Below, one piece after another: positions 1-10,108 of a stretch of DNA of 64,000 nucleotides; positions within the stretch are counted from its first letter, which is position 1, and each line of letters opens with the position of its first letter. Source of the DNA: Arachis hypogaea (Eukaryota; Streptophyta; Magnoliopsida; Fabales; Fabaceae); NCBI RefSeq assembly GCF_003086295.3, contig NC_092045.1:26354890-26418889 (forward strand), read 5' to 3'. A program made the position numbers and the translations under genes. The notes beneath the pieces were generated by a model, which made no database searches, was not told where the DNA came from, and saw only the letters and a list, made by a program, of their open reading frames with translations.

Positions 1-1635
1 TCAATTGAGGTGCCCTATAGATAGAAATCCTTGAAAAATTTCATTATTTTGACTAAGCTTATTGTGTATATATATGCAAAAAATAAGAAAATGCAACAAA
101 AATCCTAAAAGCCTAAAATGAAATGCAAAAGTGTTGGGATTAGAAATTTGTCACCCAAAATCGCCGAACGGTCGGACGACCTCCCCACACTTAAAAGTTT
201 GCACCGTCCTCGGTGCACTCAAAGATGAGCAAGGGGGTACGGCGACTCTCCGGATTGCTACGTGTTCTTAGTCTTGCTTCCGTTATTGCTCGTGGTGCAT
301 TCGTCATGAAAAACAAAAACATAACACCATAAGGTAGGGTAATACAAAAGCAAGGAAGCATAATTGTTGGAATGAGGTAAATCACTAGAATTGAGTGAGT
401 GAATTAGTGTGACATTAAGAAATATTAGGTGTGTGAATTCTAAATTGCGCGGTTTAGAACACACATTAGCATAAAAAGCTATGTCACCAAAGAAGCATGC
501 ACTTTACTCATTCTAGTATGCTTGAGATGCTTTAAGTGAACTTGTAAGGTAAAACAAGCATTAAAGAAACATGAAAGCATTCAAGTTAAACACATATGGA
601 TGCATATGATCATGAAATACCATGCATTAAGGTAAATGCACATCATCATCCATCATCAAGAGGTTGCCTAATCACAAAATAAGGCTCAAATCACATGGTG
701 GCCAAATCATGTAATTCAAGAAGATTTACAAGCTCGAAGGCAATTCTCATCACTTGGTATTTTTCAAAAGATAAGCATGAAAAACTCAAGACCAAGTAGC
801 AAAATATAACCTCAATCATAGGATCCAACAAAGATTATCTAAAAACATTCATGCTAAAATAGCATTTAGGCAATAAGGGCAGCAACGTATAATAAACAAA
901 GTCAATAATCCAACACTTATGATGAAAAGAGAGAAAATAAAATGAAAACTAAACTAAAACTAACTAATTAACTAACCAACTAACTAATTAACTAACTAAA
1001 ATAAATGGTTATCCATGGTGTTTGGAAGTGTTGGATGAGGGGTAGGAGAAGGGAAGAAGAAATGGGAAGGAAAGAAATGGAAAGAGGAGAAGAAAAGAAG
1101 TGGATGGAAGAAAGGGCATCCACGCGTACGCACGCATTGCGCGTGCGTGCGGATGGTTTATTTCGAGAGTGGCGCGTACGCGTCATGTGCGTGAGCGCGC
1201 AAATAGGTTTGTGCCTTAGGCCCAATTTTCGCACAGTGCAGGCCTAACTCTCGGGTCAAGGTATGGAAGGTGGAACTTCTCAATCCACGCGTACGCGTGC
1301 ATGGCACGCTCGCGTGGATGGTCCAAAATGCTTGATGCACGCGTACGCACGCAGTGCGCGTATGCGTGGATGGTGCTCTATTTTTTCAAAAATTTTCTAT
1401 GTTTTTGCACCAATCCAAGCATTCCAAACCTCCAAATAGCTACTAAAACACCATAAAACCTTATTTAACATGCTATACTACCAAATATACTCAACTAACT
1501 AAACAAAGCATGAAATTAAACTAATTCTATCAATATGTACAAAAGGGAAAAATGAAAAGAATTTACCATGGTGGGGTGTCTCCCACCTAGCACTTTTGTT
1601 TATTGTCCTTAAGTTGGACTTATGGGGAGCTCCTC
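1..1635 (-). other. non-coding 3' internal region of element A
   Basis: No credible coding frame on either strand. It is rich in short A/T-rich tracts and contains (AACT)n-like sequence near 955-1000. A motif near 180-215 (minus AAGTGTGGGGAGG) resembles the polypurine-type motif that precedes the 3' LTR in element C, but no LTR start is visible between it and position 1. One palindrome-rich block sits at 1118-1372. Confidence 0.6.
1118..1372. repeat. GCGTACGC-type palindrome cluster (internal, element A)
   Basis: Two blocks (about 1118-1204 and 1286-1372) of imperfect palindromes such as CACGCGTACGC, GCGCGTACGCG and CACGCGTACGCGTG, separated by about 20-40 bases of ordinary sequence. They are far more CpG-rich than their surroundings. 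The same kind of cluster occurs in the LTRs of elements A and C and of the chromovirus. Confidence 0.85.
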
Positions 1636-3297
1636 TCAAGGTGGCTTGTGCTTGTACTCATCTTGGAACTTCCACCAATGCTTGGACTTCCAATAAGCTC
1701 CATCATTCAAGATTAATATCTCTAAGCTTTGATGGAGTTCTTCACAAACCATGGGCTCCCAATGTTGATCCTCATGTGTTCCCAGATCCCATATTTTGTC
1801 TTCACACCCATCTCCAAGTTGATTATCATTAATCCATGTGGGTGGTGAGCAAGGTGAATTCTCAACAAAGTAACCAAACATCCTTCTAGACCCATGTACT
1901 TTAGTTATACACCAAACTTTGCTATCAAGCTTTGGACATGTGACCATAATGAACCTAGAATGATGCTTCCAACCACTAACCATCTCCTTTTTACTCTTAA
2001 AGCCATTAATTTTTCTAAGTTGACCATCCGTCTCAAGCAAACCATATTCAAGGGGAATAACAAAGCTTAAGTATAAGGAATTTACCCACTTGAATGAGAG
2101 AGTGGATGGTGGTGGCTTGGGAAAAGGTATCTCCAATGTGCTTGCAAGCTCTACTCCCTTGTTTGCTTCCTTGTCAATCTCCACCTCTTCACAAACTTCT
2201 TCATTCTCAATCCTTTGTTCATCAAATTCATCTAACTCTTCTCCATTACTCAAGTCATAAATGGGAGGTTGAGAGAAATCTACCTCCACATCACTTTTAA
2301 ATTCATTGGGAGAAGGTTCTTCGAATTCAAAGGATTCTTCACCAAGAAGATTGGATGCATGATCTTCATCACCAAGGGAACTCAATTCTTGCTTCATTCT
2401 CTCCAAGTCTTCATATAGAATATGCCTCGGAGGTTGTGCACATTCCTCCTCAACATCAAATTTACTCTTCTTGGAGGGATTTTCTTTGATTTTAGCTTCC
2501 CATTGAAGTTCCGCATCTCCTAAGTCTTCAACCACTTCTTCTTTTTCTTCAATAATCATAGGCTTTTCCAATTGTTCTAATACAAAGTGGCATTCCTCAT
2601 TTTCCATCGGGGTTTCCAATCTCTCCGTCATGCTATGCTCTTTAATTGATTCTCCACATGTGACCATGGGAGTGCTTTGAGTGCTCAAGCATTGGGAGGC
2701 TAAAATGCTTACTACCTTGGTCAAGGTAGCCATAAATTCTAGTGTCTCCCTTTGCATTTTTCCTTGCTCTTGAAGTATAAGGCCAAGGATTTCATCCATT
2801 GAGGATTGGAGTGGATAAGAGGGTTCATTGTCTTGGAGAAAGGGTTCATTATAGGAAGGTGGTTCTTCTTGGTAAGGTGGTGGTGTGTATTGAGGTGGTT
2901 CTTGGGAGTAGTAATCTTGAAATTGTGGTTCCATGTATGGCACATATGGTTCAAAAGGAGGTTGGTATGGTGGGTAAGGATCATGGTCACATGGAGGTGT
3001 TTGTTGAAAATAGGCTTGTGAGTGTGGTTGAGGTTCATGTTGAGGATATGACTCATAGGCATATGGTGGTGGTTCTTGAAAATCACAAGGAGATTCACCA
3101 TAGCCATTGGATTGATATGCATCAAAAAATGGTTCTTCTTCATAGTGCATTGGTGGGGGTTGTTGCCATGAAGATTGATCATATGCGCATTGCTCCTCCC
3201 ACCTTTGATTGTCCCATCCTTGATACACATCCTCATTGTAGCTCTCATCACCTACAACATAATTGTAATCACACTCATAGCCAAAATGATAATTCAT
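1636..3297 (-). CDS. uncharacterised 553-residue ORF of element A
   Basis: An uninterrupted 553-codon ORF whose ATG lies about 150 bases downstream of the tRNA-Asp primer site, the position normally held by gag. The N-terminal third (about residues 1-165) is very rich in Pro, Tyr, Gln and Glu. The middle (about 230-390) is strongly acidic with several EE/DE runs. The C-terminal about 150 residues are more globular, with Trp- and Cys-containing segments such as SKVWCITKVHGSRRMF and KHWWKF. I see no CCHC zinc knuckle, no protease D-S/T-G motif and no recognisable gag fold. Intact length in an otherwise non-coding element suggests either recent activity or selection on the protein. It could be a highly diverged gag or an element-specific accessory protein; function is unknown. 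Confidence 0.7.
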   Translation of the reverse strand: MNYHFGYECDYNYVVGDESYNEDVYQGWDNQRWEEQCAYDQSSWQQPPPMHYEEEPFFDAYQSNGYGESPCDFQEPPPYAYESYPQHEPQPHSQAYFQQTPPCDHDPYPPYQPPFEPYVPYMEPQFQDYYSQEPPQYTPPPYQEEPPSYNEPFLQDNEPSYPLQSSMDEILGLILQEQGKMQRETLEFMATLTKVVSILASQCLSTQSTPMVTCGESIKEHSMTERLETPMENEECHFVLEQLEKPMIIEEKEEVVEDLGDAELQWEAKIKENPSKKSKFDVEEECAQPPRHILYEDLERMKQELSSLGDEDHASNLLGEESFEFEEPSPNEFKSDVEVDFSQPPIYDLSNGEELDEFDEQRIENEEVCEEVEIDKEANKGVELASTLEIPFPKPPPSTLSFKWVNSLYLSFVIPLEYGLLETDGQLRKINGFKSKKEMVSGWKHHSRFIMVTCPKLDSKVWCITKVHGSRRMFGYFVENSPCSPPTWINDNQLGDGCEDKIWDLGTHEDQHWEPMVCEELHQSLEILILNDGAYWKSKHWWKFQDEYKHKPP

Positions 3298-3446
3298 GGT
3301 AGCAAGAGAAAATAAGAAACAAAAACTAATAAGAAATAATGAAACAAAATACTAAGACTAGCAAAAACTAACAAGCAATCTAAAAAGCAAGCTATTCACA
3401 ATATTCACATATATACAATAACCAATAACATAACACCATTGCAATC

Positions 3447-3463
3447 CCCCGGCAACGGCGCCA
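3447..3463 (-). other. primer binding site, tRNA-Asp
   Basis: The minus strand reads TGGCGCCGTTGCCGGGG, complementary to the 3' end of plant tRNA-Asp including CCA. It lies three bases inside the LTR edge, which fixes the element's orientation. Confidence 0.85.
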
Positions 3464-4454
3464 TTTTGATGATTGGATTTTTTGACGGTTTAGAATTTCA
3501 CTAATGAAATCTCGTTGTAAAGTATAGTTTCTAAACCAAACAATAATCCTTTCATACAAAAAAGTTGTTTGTCACTAGTACAAACCCCTAAAATTTATAA
3601 ACCGAAGTATTTAAACCTCGGGTCGTTCTCCCTAGGAATTGTAATGAAGTGTCTTGTTATTGGTTGTGAGTTATATTTGGGGTTTTTAAGATTTTAGACA
3701 AGAAATATAAATGGTAAAGAAAATAAACTAACAACTAGCAAAGCTCTTGGCAAGATATGAGAACTAGAAGTCCTATCCTAGTTATCCTCCTCAATTGTGA
3801 TGACAAATTGTCCATCGCTCCCACTTAGTTAACCTCTAACCATGGAGGAAAGTCAAGTGGATGAATCAATTTGATTCCTCAAGTCCTAATCAACTCCTAA
3901 AGGAAAGACTAGCTTTAGAGGCATTCAAATCAATTAGCAACTTCTAATTATCAATCAACAAAGGAATTAGATAACTCAAGAATCACTAATTACTCTACCT
4001 AGGCCAAGAGGAACAAAACCTACACTAAAACTAAAAGAGACATTTCAATAAACACATAAAGTGCAATAGAAGTAAACATTATTAAATGCAAGAATTAAAG
4101 AGAGATCTAACTACAAAGGCAAGAGATCAACAATAGAAAAGCAAAGAAGAACAATTATTATGAATTACCTCTTATTTGAAAGAAAATGGAAGGAACAATA
4201 GTAGATCTACAACAAAGCATAAGAACAACATAAAGGAAATTACAACAAAAGAATGGAAGAAGAATGAATCTAACAACAAGGAATTGAGATGTAGAAGTAG
4301 AAGAAAGCAAAGATTAAAACCTAAATATAAGAACTAAACCTAATTCTAATCCTAATCCTAGAGAGAAGTGAGAGCTTCTCTCTCTAGAAACTACTTCTAA
4401 ACTAATCCTAATGAGTGTGTATGAACTAATCTCCCTTTGCTCTTCAATCCTTGG

Positions 4455-4463
4455 CTTTAAATA
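4455..4463 (-). promoter_or_regulatory. candidate TATA box of element A LTR
   Basis: The minus strand reads TATTTAAAG about 100 bases downstream of the palindrome cluster in the U3 part of the LTR. Position and composition are plausible for the LTR promoter; no transcript evidence is available. Confidence 0.35.
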
Positions 4464-4557
4464 GCAGTTTAGGCGCCAAAGTTGGTTGGAATTGGGCCCC
4501 ACAACCCTTGAGAATTCGTTGGTCACGTTTTCATTAAAAAATCATAAACCAGCACCG

Positions 4558-4636
4558 ATGCGTACGCGCACAGCACGCGTACGCGTCCATGGGGTAATTC
4601 ACAGGTGCGCGCAAGCGCCAGGTGCGCGTGCGCGTC
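4558..4636. repeat. palindrome cluster in LTR of element A
   Basis: Contains GCGTACGCGC, CACGCGTACGCGT, GTGCGCGCAAGCGC and TGCGCGTGCGCG in under 80 bases. It lies about 300 bases from the LTR 5' end, the same relative place as the cluster in element C's LTR. Confidence 0.85.
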
Positions 4637-4941
4637 TATGGGCGAGTTCAACTTCTTTGACTTTTCATGATTTCTCCACTTTGCATGCTTTCCCTCTTCA
4701 CTCCTTTGATCCATTCCTAGCCTTTTCAATCTGAAATCACTAACAAACATATCAAGGCATCTAATGGAATCAAGGAGAATTAGATTTAGCTATTTTAAGT
4801 CCTAAAAAGCATGTTTTCACATCTAAGCACAAATAAGGAGACAATCACAAAACTATGCTAATTCAATGGATAAATGAGGGTAAAAGGTTATAAAATCCCC
4901 TAAAATCAATACAAGATAAACCCTACAAATGGGGTTTATCA

Positions 4942-5125
4942 GTCTTATCTCGTTTATACTATAATCGAGATAAGTAAAAATATGGATTTTGGTAAAAATA
5001 CTACAAATTACCTATTTCAATAAATAAAATATTTATTTTATTTATTTTTAAAAAAATTGCCAAATCTATCAGACATTACTTTTTACTCTTAAAATTTATC
5101 AATATTAGGATCCATGATAGCTAGT
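4942..5125. other. flanking DNA with a 9-bp inverted repeat
   Basis: AT-rich unannotated DNA between element A and the CACTA-like element. At 4944-4974, CTTATCTCG and CGAGATAAG form a perfect 9-bp inverted repeat around a 13-base loop. No gene is seen. Confidence 0.6.
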
Positions 5126-5157
5126 CACAACTAAAAAACTACTTATTACAGATGGAT
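5126..5157 (+). repeat. left terminal inverted repeat
   Basis: Begins CACAACTAAAAAAC and contains CTTATTACAGAT, which is shared exactly with the inverted copy at 20134-20165. Mismatches to the right end are at positions 5, 9, 14, 16 and 29. Confidence 0.8.
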
Positions 5158-5409
5158 ATTTTCGACAGATTTTATCCCACAGAAATACAGACAGATTTTG
5201 CAAGAGAATTTTTGTCAGAAACAAAGAAAAATGAATTAGCATGAATTACAGACGGAAAAGAGAATCTGTTGATAATTTTATCGAAAAAATTATTACTGAC
5301 ATAAAATCTATCTGTATTTAAATGAATAAAAATGTTGTGTTTTATTAAATTATTACAGATAAAAAATCTGTGTGTAATTTAAAATATTCCGTTGAAAATG
5401 TTAAAATAA

Positions 5410-5732
5410 ATGTTTGGGGATCTCGTTGTCCTCTTCATTTCACATCACACTTACACACCTCCACACTCATCCCCTCTAAATGCTCCATCGGCGGCATCTC
5501 TCAGCCTTGCACCGCTGTCGCACCGAACCTCTATTGCACTGAACTTCCATCGCACCGAGGCTCTGTGGTACCCCTTCCCGATTCTTCTATGTCACACCCT
5601 TTATGTCGGCCTTGCTCGTGTCGCTCCCTTTCAAATCCTAATGTGTGTTTCTCTCTTTGATCTCGCCTCTAGTGCTTGCTCTTCTCCATGTGTTGCTGCG
5701 TTTCTCTTTTCGATTTCGCCTCAGCTATGCAG
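5410..5732 (+). pseudogene. exon-like segment ending at a GT splice donor, origin unknown
   Basis: A C/T-rich open stretch of about 107 codons starting ATG at 5410 and ending at a good donor (CAG|GTAACC at 5732/5733), followed by a T-rich intron-like tract. Composition is unlike the AT-rich transposon ends and resembles a plant first exon or 5' UTR. I do not recognise the peptide. It sits just upstream of the captured P4-ATPase exon and could be the first exon of a chimeric transcript. Confidence 0.4.
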
Positions 5733-5914
5733 GTAACCCTAATCTTCTTTCTCTTTCATCGCCATTTTCTTTCATTCAATTCCATTGTTAACTCTAATTA
5801 TATTATCCTATGTTCCATCACTAACTCTAATTCTATTTCGTATTCTATGATAAGAACTTATAACTGTTACAGTTCTTTATTTTGTGTTCTTATAAACACG
5901 TTTGTGAAATCTAG

Positions 5915-6007
5915 GTTCCTGAATGCATTGATAAGCTAGCACAGGGAGGCATTAAGCTATGGGTTTTAACTGCTGATAAAATGGAGACAGCAATCAACAT
6001 TGGCTAA
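5915..6007 (+). pseudogene. captured exon of a P4-type ATPase (phospholipid flippase, ALA family)
   Basis: Starts after a TCTAG splice acceptor and encodes 30 residues before a stop at 6005-6007: [16 protein letters not shown], then [15 protein letters not shown]4-ATPases move phospholipids across membranes; this is their conserved hinge near the P domain, where the family reads TGDK-META. Here the hinge Gly is Ala. Only this exon is present, with no membrane segments, so it cannot be a pump. The neighbouring fragments come from different genes, which points to transduplication by the transposon. The match is to a highly conserved motif, so family identity is secure but the exact paralogue is unknown. 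Confidence 0.85.
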
Positions 6008-6166
6008 TATTCATAATCATGAAGATTCGACAAACTTTTATGTTGGTTGTCGAGAGCCTAACACAATCCTTTGCTTATACTATGATGTCTCTTCTTCAGG
6101 TATGCTTGTTGTATTGAATGTTTTGTTATTTCAAACTAATATATGCTATGGTGGGTTGGGGGGCAG

Positions 6167-6618
6167 GATCATGAAATCAAGCCATTGATGGAGCAAGACA
6201 TAGAAACCTTATAGAAAATATTTTATGAGATTCCACTTTGGATAAAAAATCCATACTTTAATAGGGTAAGAAGCTATCTTTGACTAGTTTCATTTTGGTT
6301 GAATTTTTTGGGGTTTAGGTTTTTATTGATGCAATATTTTTTGTTTTCATATTTTTGCTAAAGATTGATTGGCTGAAGAAGTTTCTTGGATAGTCTTACC
6401 TTGATAAGGTATTTACATTTTGAATAAGTTTTGACCCTTAGTGTGTTAGTGTGTTAATTGTTTGTCGTAGTGTGTTAATTGTTCTATTGTTTAGGCAACT
6501 TGCAAGACTGCGAAGAATATTGCGAAGCCTATAATTTCTGAGCAGATTCTAAAATATAAAATTGATTCTGTTGATTTTGAAACTCTAACACTGGGATGCC
6601 TGCCTCCAACTTTTCAAG
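6167..6618 (+). pseudogene. captured synaptotagmin (SYT) fragment, three exons with introns
   Basis: Three exons keep their splice sites: 6167-6265 (after GGCAG, donor GTAAG), 6364-6408 (donor GT) and 6495-6618 (donor GTAAG). They encode EIKPLMEQDIETL, then KIFYEIPLWIKNPYFNR, IDWLKKFLG, and a segment with CKTAKNIAKPII and FETLTLGCLPPTFQ. This is the linker after the N-terminal membrane anchor and the start of the SMP lipid-transfer domain of plant synaptotagmins, which tether ER to plasma membrane. The C2 domains and the anchor are absent. In-frame stops occur in exon 1 and exon 2. Retained introns show capture at DNA level rather than from mRNA. Confidence 0.9.
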
Positions 6619-6731
6619 GTAAGTAGATCTAGATTCAAGATAAAAGATATAATACTTGATACATTCATGGGTATGAATCTCCTAGTTTTGTCCATAAGAT
6701 ACTAAGGATCACCGAGTTTTTGTTTTTGTAG

Positions 6732-7450
6732 GGAAATAAATGTGACAATTTATTAGTTTTGTATCTCACTGCTACTTCTGTCTTGTCTTGATCGTTTATT
6801 CCTCGCTTTCTTAAACTAATGATGCAGCTATCATCTCAGGTAAGGGTAATTTCATAGTTGTTTCACAGTTTTACTTCCACTTTCTTGTCCTTGTTAGCAA
6901 TTTTCATGAGCTTCCTTTCCTATCTTGACAAATGAACTTTATCAGCTAGCTGCTATTGCTTTCTGCTTACTCTCTACATGGGTAAGAAAATCATATACTA
7001 AATTTTCCTTTATTTGTGTGCCATTCCATATTACTTTTCCAAAAAAATTCAATGCCTAATGGCCTTCTCAAACATCTGTTTACATACAGTTTGTTGGAGT
7101 AAACAATTAGTTATGATTCTATGCGTTTTGTTAACTTTATTTAATATCTTTCTAGTGTAGTGATAATCTTGGCCTTGGTCTTGAGTTGGATTCATTTATG
7201 GCTGGTGTTATAGTTTCTACAACATATTTTGCTCAACATACTTTGGATCAAGTATAATTCTCGTGTTTATTTATTTTTTCTAAATTGTGAAGTTCATTGC
7301 AGTTGTCTGATTATGCTTTCATATTATATATAGGTGGAACCAATTCGAACCTATTTGTAGTTCTTTTTTCTGGAGTATCAAAATATTTATACATGTGAAA
7401 TTTCTTTGGAACCATGTTGATATGTTGCTGGCCATTATATTCACTTCCAC
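6732..7450 (+). pseudogene. captured K+ efflux antiporter (KEA4/5/6-type) fragment, four exons
   Basis: Exon pieces at about 6732-6839 (ends LKLMMQLSSQ, donor GTAAGG), 6928-6981 (TNELYQLAAIAFCLLSTW), 7156-7251 (CSDNLGLGLELDSFMAGV, then IVSTTYFAQHTLDQ) and 7334 to about 7450 (VEPIRTYL, then a decayed part still readable as FLWNHVDMLLA in another frame). These are consecutive membrane segments of the CPA2-type K+/H+ antiporter domain of plant KEA proteins. Breaks include a stop in exon 1, a TTG in place of the AG acceptor before the second exon, and a stop plus frameshift in the last. Same strand as the SYT fragment and only about 110 bases downstream. Confidence 0.88.
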
Positions 7451-7930
7451 TAAAACACGGTGGAAGAAGATTTGATGTACATAAGAATATAAATTTTGTA
7501 TTCTTTGAGAAGGGTGTATATAGGTAATCACATGCCAGTCTTATTTGTTGTTTACACTGATATGCTTACATTATATCCTGATTAAACAAACTGTTTAGAA
7601 AAGAATTTACTCTGTAACTTTTTTCTGTTTGAAGGTTGTTATGTAACATGTAAGGATCCGAATGAAGATCTTGGATAATAATTACTAACCATTACTTCAA
7701 ATTATTGGCGTTGTAGCTCAGCTAGGGTTTTGGTAATTAGGTTCTTGTAAAACAATTCAGTTAATGCATACACTCTTTATTATAGACATTCTTTTGATAC
7801 TAATATTTTATTTTAGTTTGATAATACAATGAATTTGTTTATTTTTTGAAATATTTTAAATGTTTGAATACAAGTTAGATAAAAATTTGTATTAAGTAAA
7901 TTTACCTTATTTTATGTATTTTGTCTGAAA
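7451..7930 (+). other. unassigned interior of the CACTA-like element
   Basis: T-rich, non-coding. Around 7500-7760 the composition resembles a plant terminal exon or 3' UTR (GGATCCGAATGAAGATCTTG then a long non-coding tail), but I cannot assign it to a gene. Confidence 0.4.
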
Positions 7931-8215
7931 ACAGGTCTATTTTGTAATGAAAAAATCTAAAAAAAATTCTATTTACCTTATTAATGGATTTACAGACGGA
8001 TTTTTTGTCTGTATTTAGAGTTTGAAAATGCTTTTCCAAGGCTCTAATTACCGACGAAAAATCTGTCGAAAAATCTTATGCTAGTTACCAACAAAAAATC
8101 AAACGGTTTAAGCGAAATAAAAGTGACAGTAATTGAGGAAAAATCTGTCGGTAACAAAAAAATCTATCGATAAATTACCGACAGAAAATCTATCGAAAAA
8201 TCTGACGGTTTCTAG
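7931..8215. repeat. subterminal repeats of the CACTA-like element
   Basis: Repeated short motifs on both strands: ACAGACGGATTTTTTGTCTG, TACCGACGAAAAATCTGTCG, AATCTGTCGGTAAC, TACCGACAGAAAATC. The same motifs continue at 19975-20120 on the far side of the chromovirus, showing that the two pieces belong to one element. Confidence 0.75.
8211..8215. repeat. target site duplication TCTAG, left copy
   Basis: TCTAG immediately before the LTR start TGTAAAACC; repeated at 19970-19974 immediately after the 3' LTR end. Confidence 0.9.
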
Positions 8216-9810
8216 TGTAAAACCCGGTTAATTAACGGCTAATTAACCCATAAATGAGAATTTATTCTAGAAAGCCTAAAATGTGATTTTTATGGCTAAA
8301 TGTGGTAGAGGAGATTGAGACGAGAATTTCGGTACCAATTTTATAGAATTCGGACCAAGATTGGACCGAACGGGCCTAACCGGGCCAATTGGACCCAAAG
8401 TGGGCCCTTGGCCCAACATAACTTAACCAAAACCCTAGTTTTCAGCACTCTCTCTCCTCATTTGTTACACACACAAGCTGAAATTAGAAAGAAAGGGAGG
8501 AAGAACACTCTCTCAAGTTCTCTCCCTTGGTTGATCTTCAAACCACCATAACTTTTGATCTAGAGCTCCGATTGCCGCCCCGTTTGTGGCCACTCGTTCA
8601 CCGCGGAGAGCTCTACAAAACCCATACAACCAATCTTAAGGTAAGCCACACCTTGCTGTTCGAAATCTCAGCCCCTATTTTCGAGTTTTATGGGTGAAAT
8701 GTTGAGATTTTGGGTTCTTTGATGTTATAGGACCCAACTCTCTTGAAGGAGAAGGTTAATCTTGTCTCCTTGGACCTTGGGTGTGGTAAGATTCTCAACC
8801 CTAGTGTATTTTGTTGTTTTATGATGTTTGGGTTTTGAGATGTTGTGTATGGGTATGAAGGTTGTGGCTTAGGTTGTGTATGTGTGGATATTGGAGCTTG
8901 ATTGGTGATTTTGAAAAGCTTGGAAAGGGTTTGGTGGTGAAAAATCTGTTCTTGGAGGTGTTGAGGCCTTGAGAGCTTGTGGATAAGTGATTTGGAAGTG
9001 CTCCGGTGGAGCTTGGGAAAATCGGCTAAGGTATGGTTTCGGTTTCCCGTATCTAATATGTAATGTGGTAGGAAATACTTAGGCTAGAGGCCCTAAGATA
9101 GGCATTGAATGGTTGATGTTGTTGAATGATTGAGATATATGATGTGGTCATATATGTGATGATGATTATTGATGCCTTGGTGGTATGATGTATGAGAAAT
9201 ATGCATGTTGTGATATATGCTTGATGATTGGTTATGGTTGAATTGTGGGTTGAACCATGTTGATGGTGAGTATGATGTTGTTTGTGTACCATAATGATTT
9301 ATTGGAATTGGTGTTGTTGAGAATTGGCATGAGGAATAGTATATGATATGTCAATATGTTTGAGTTTGAGCCACTTGGGTGAAGTGGGATAAAATGATGA
9401 TATAGTGATTTTGTATATTGTGGGTTATGTGTCAATGTGTGAGTTGAGGAGGCTTGATGTTGAATTTGATACGTTTGAATTGATTTCAAAGAAAAGGGAT
9501 GAAATTGGCATGTTTTGGTTGATTTTGGAAAGAGTTGAAAATGGTTTGTTTTGAAAATGGCATATTGTGGTTTTGTATAAAAATATGGTTTTTGGGCATA
9601 CTTTGACGGGACATAACTTGGACTACGGATCTCCGTTTTGTACCAAATCTGTTTAGAAATGAAATTGGATCCGGGATGTCCATGCCGTTCGAAGAACGGG
9701 TGAAAAACGATTTAAAATGAGGAAGTTATGTCCGTTGGAAGATTGGGGTGTAAATCTGTGAAATTCTGCAGCTTTTAACTTAGAAAATTTTTAGCAGAAA
9801 GACCCCTTGC

Positions 9811-10108
9811 GCATGGGCGCACCTGGCGCGTACGCGCCGATCTTCCGAGAAGTGCCATCCACGCGTACGCGTGATGTGCGCGGGCGTGCCGATTGTGCTG
9901 CACCCAATGCCCAGCCATTTTCCAGAGATTTATGCCAGGACTGTGCCGGTGTTGTGCCTGGGGCACGAGAACACCCGCGCGTACGCGTGGTTGACGCGTG
10001 CGCGCCGATGGGCAAGTTTGGTATCCACGCGTTAGCGTGCATGACGCTTACGCGTCGATGAGTTTTTGAGGCCATCCACGCGTGAGCGTGGAGTGCGCGT
10101 ACGCGTGG
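9811..10108. repeat. palindrome cluster in chromovirus LTR
   Basis: About eight imperfect palindromes: GGCGCGTACGCGCC (9825), CCACGCGTACGCGTG (9859), CCGCGCGTACGCGTGG, ACGCGTTAGCGT, ACGCTTACGCGT, CCACGCGTGAGCGTGG, GCGCGTACGCG. Spacing is mostly 20-50 bases. Matching clusters lie at about 18067-18352, 23147-23429 and 31386-31672 in the other LTR copies. Confidence 0.88.

Larger units (their letters stand above)
1..4941 (-). mobile_element. LTR retroelement A (tRNA-Asp primed, Athila-like layout), 3' part outside window
   Basis: Reading the minus strand from 4941 leftward there is a 5' LTR (4941-3467), a tRNA-Asp primer binding site, a single long ORF (3297-1636) and a long non-coding 3' region that runs off the window. 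No reverse transcriptase or integrase is seen before the edge, so this looks like a non-autonomous element, although pol could lie beyond position 1. The tRNA-Asp PBS and LTR ends TGATAAAC...CAATCATCA fit legume Athila-like families. Element C at the right edge is a relative: both carry GCGGTTTAGAACACACATTAG-like sequence in the 3' internal region. Confidence 0.75.
3467..4941 (-). repeat. 5' LTR of element A (1475 bp)
   Basis: On the minus strand it starts TGATAAACCCC at 4941 and ends CAATCATCA at 3467, next to the PBS. The 5' end has a short inverted repeat (GATAAACCCC...GGGTTTATC). A palindrome cluster (4558-4636) lies about 300 bases from the LTR start, with a TATA-like sequence further downstream. 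The partner LTR is outside the window, so no TSD can be tested; the five bases after the LTR are GTCTT. Confidence 0.8.

Noticed and set aside
2094..3302. Plus-strand open frames opposite the 553-codon ORF
   Set aside because: Shadows of the minus-strand gene, with skewed His/Met/Val composition.
7704..7735. tRNA-like 5' half (GTAGCTCAGCTAGGG)
   Set aside because: No matching acceptor stem, anticodon arm or T arm follows; a chance B/A-box-like resemblance.
9053..9683. Minus-strand open frames of 65-85 codons repeated in every LTR
   Set aside because: His/Thr/Ile-rich low-complexity frames that arise from the repetitive T/G-rich LTR; no start context and no domain.
9811..10108. CRISPR-like array of spaced palindromes
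   Set aside because: Units vary in sequence and spacing, the genome is a plant, and no cas genes exist; these are palindrome clusters inside an LTR.
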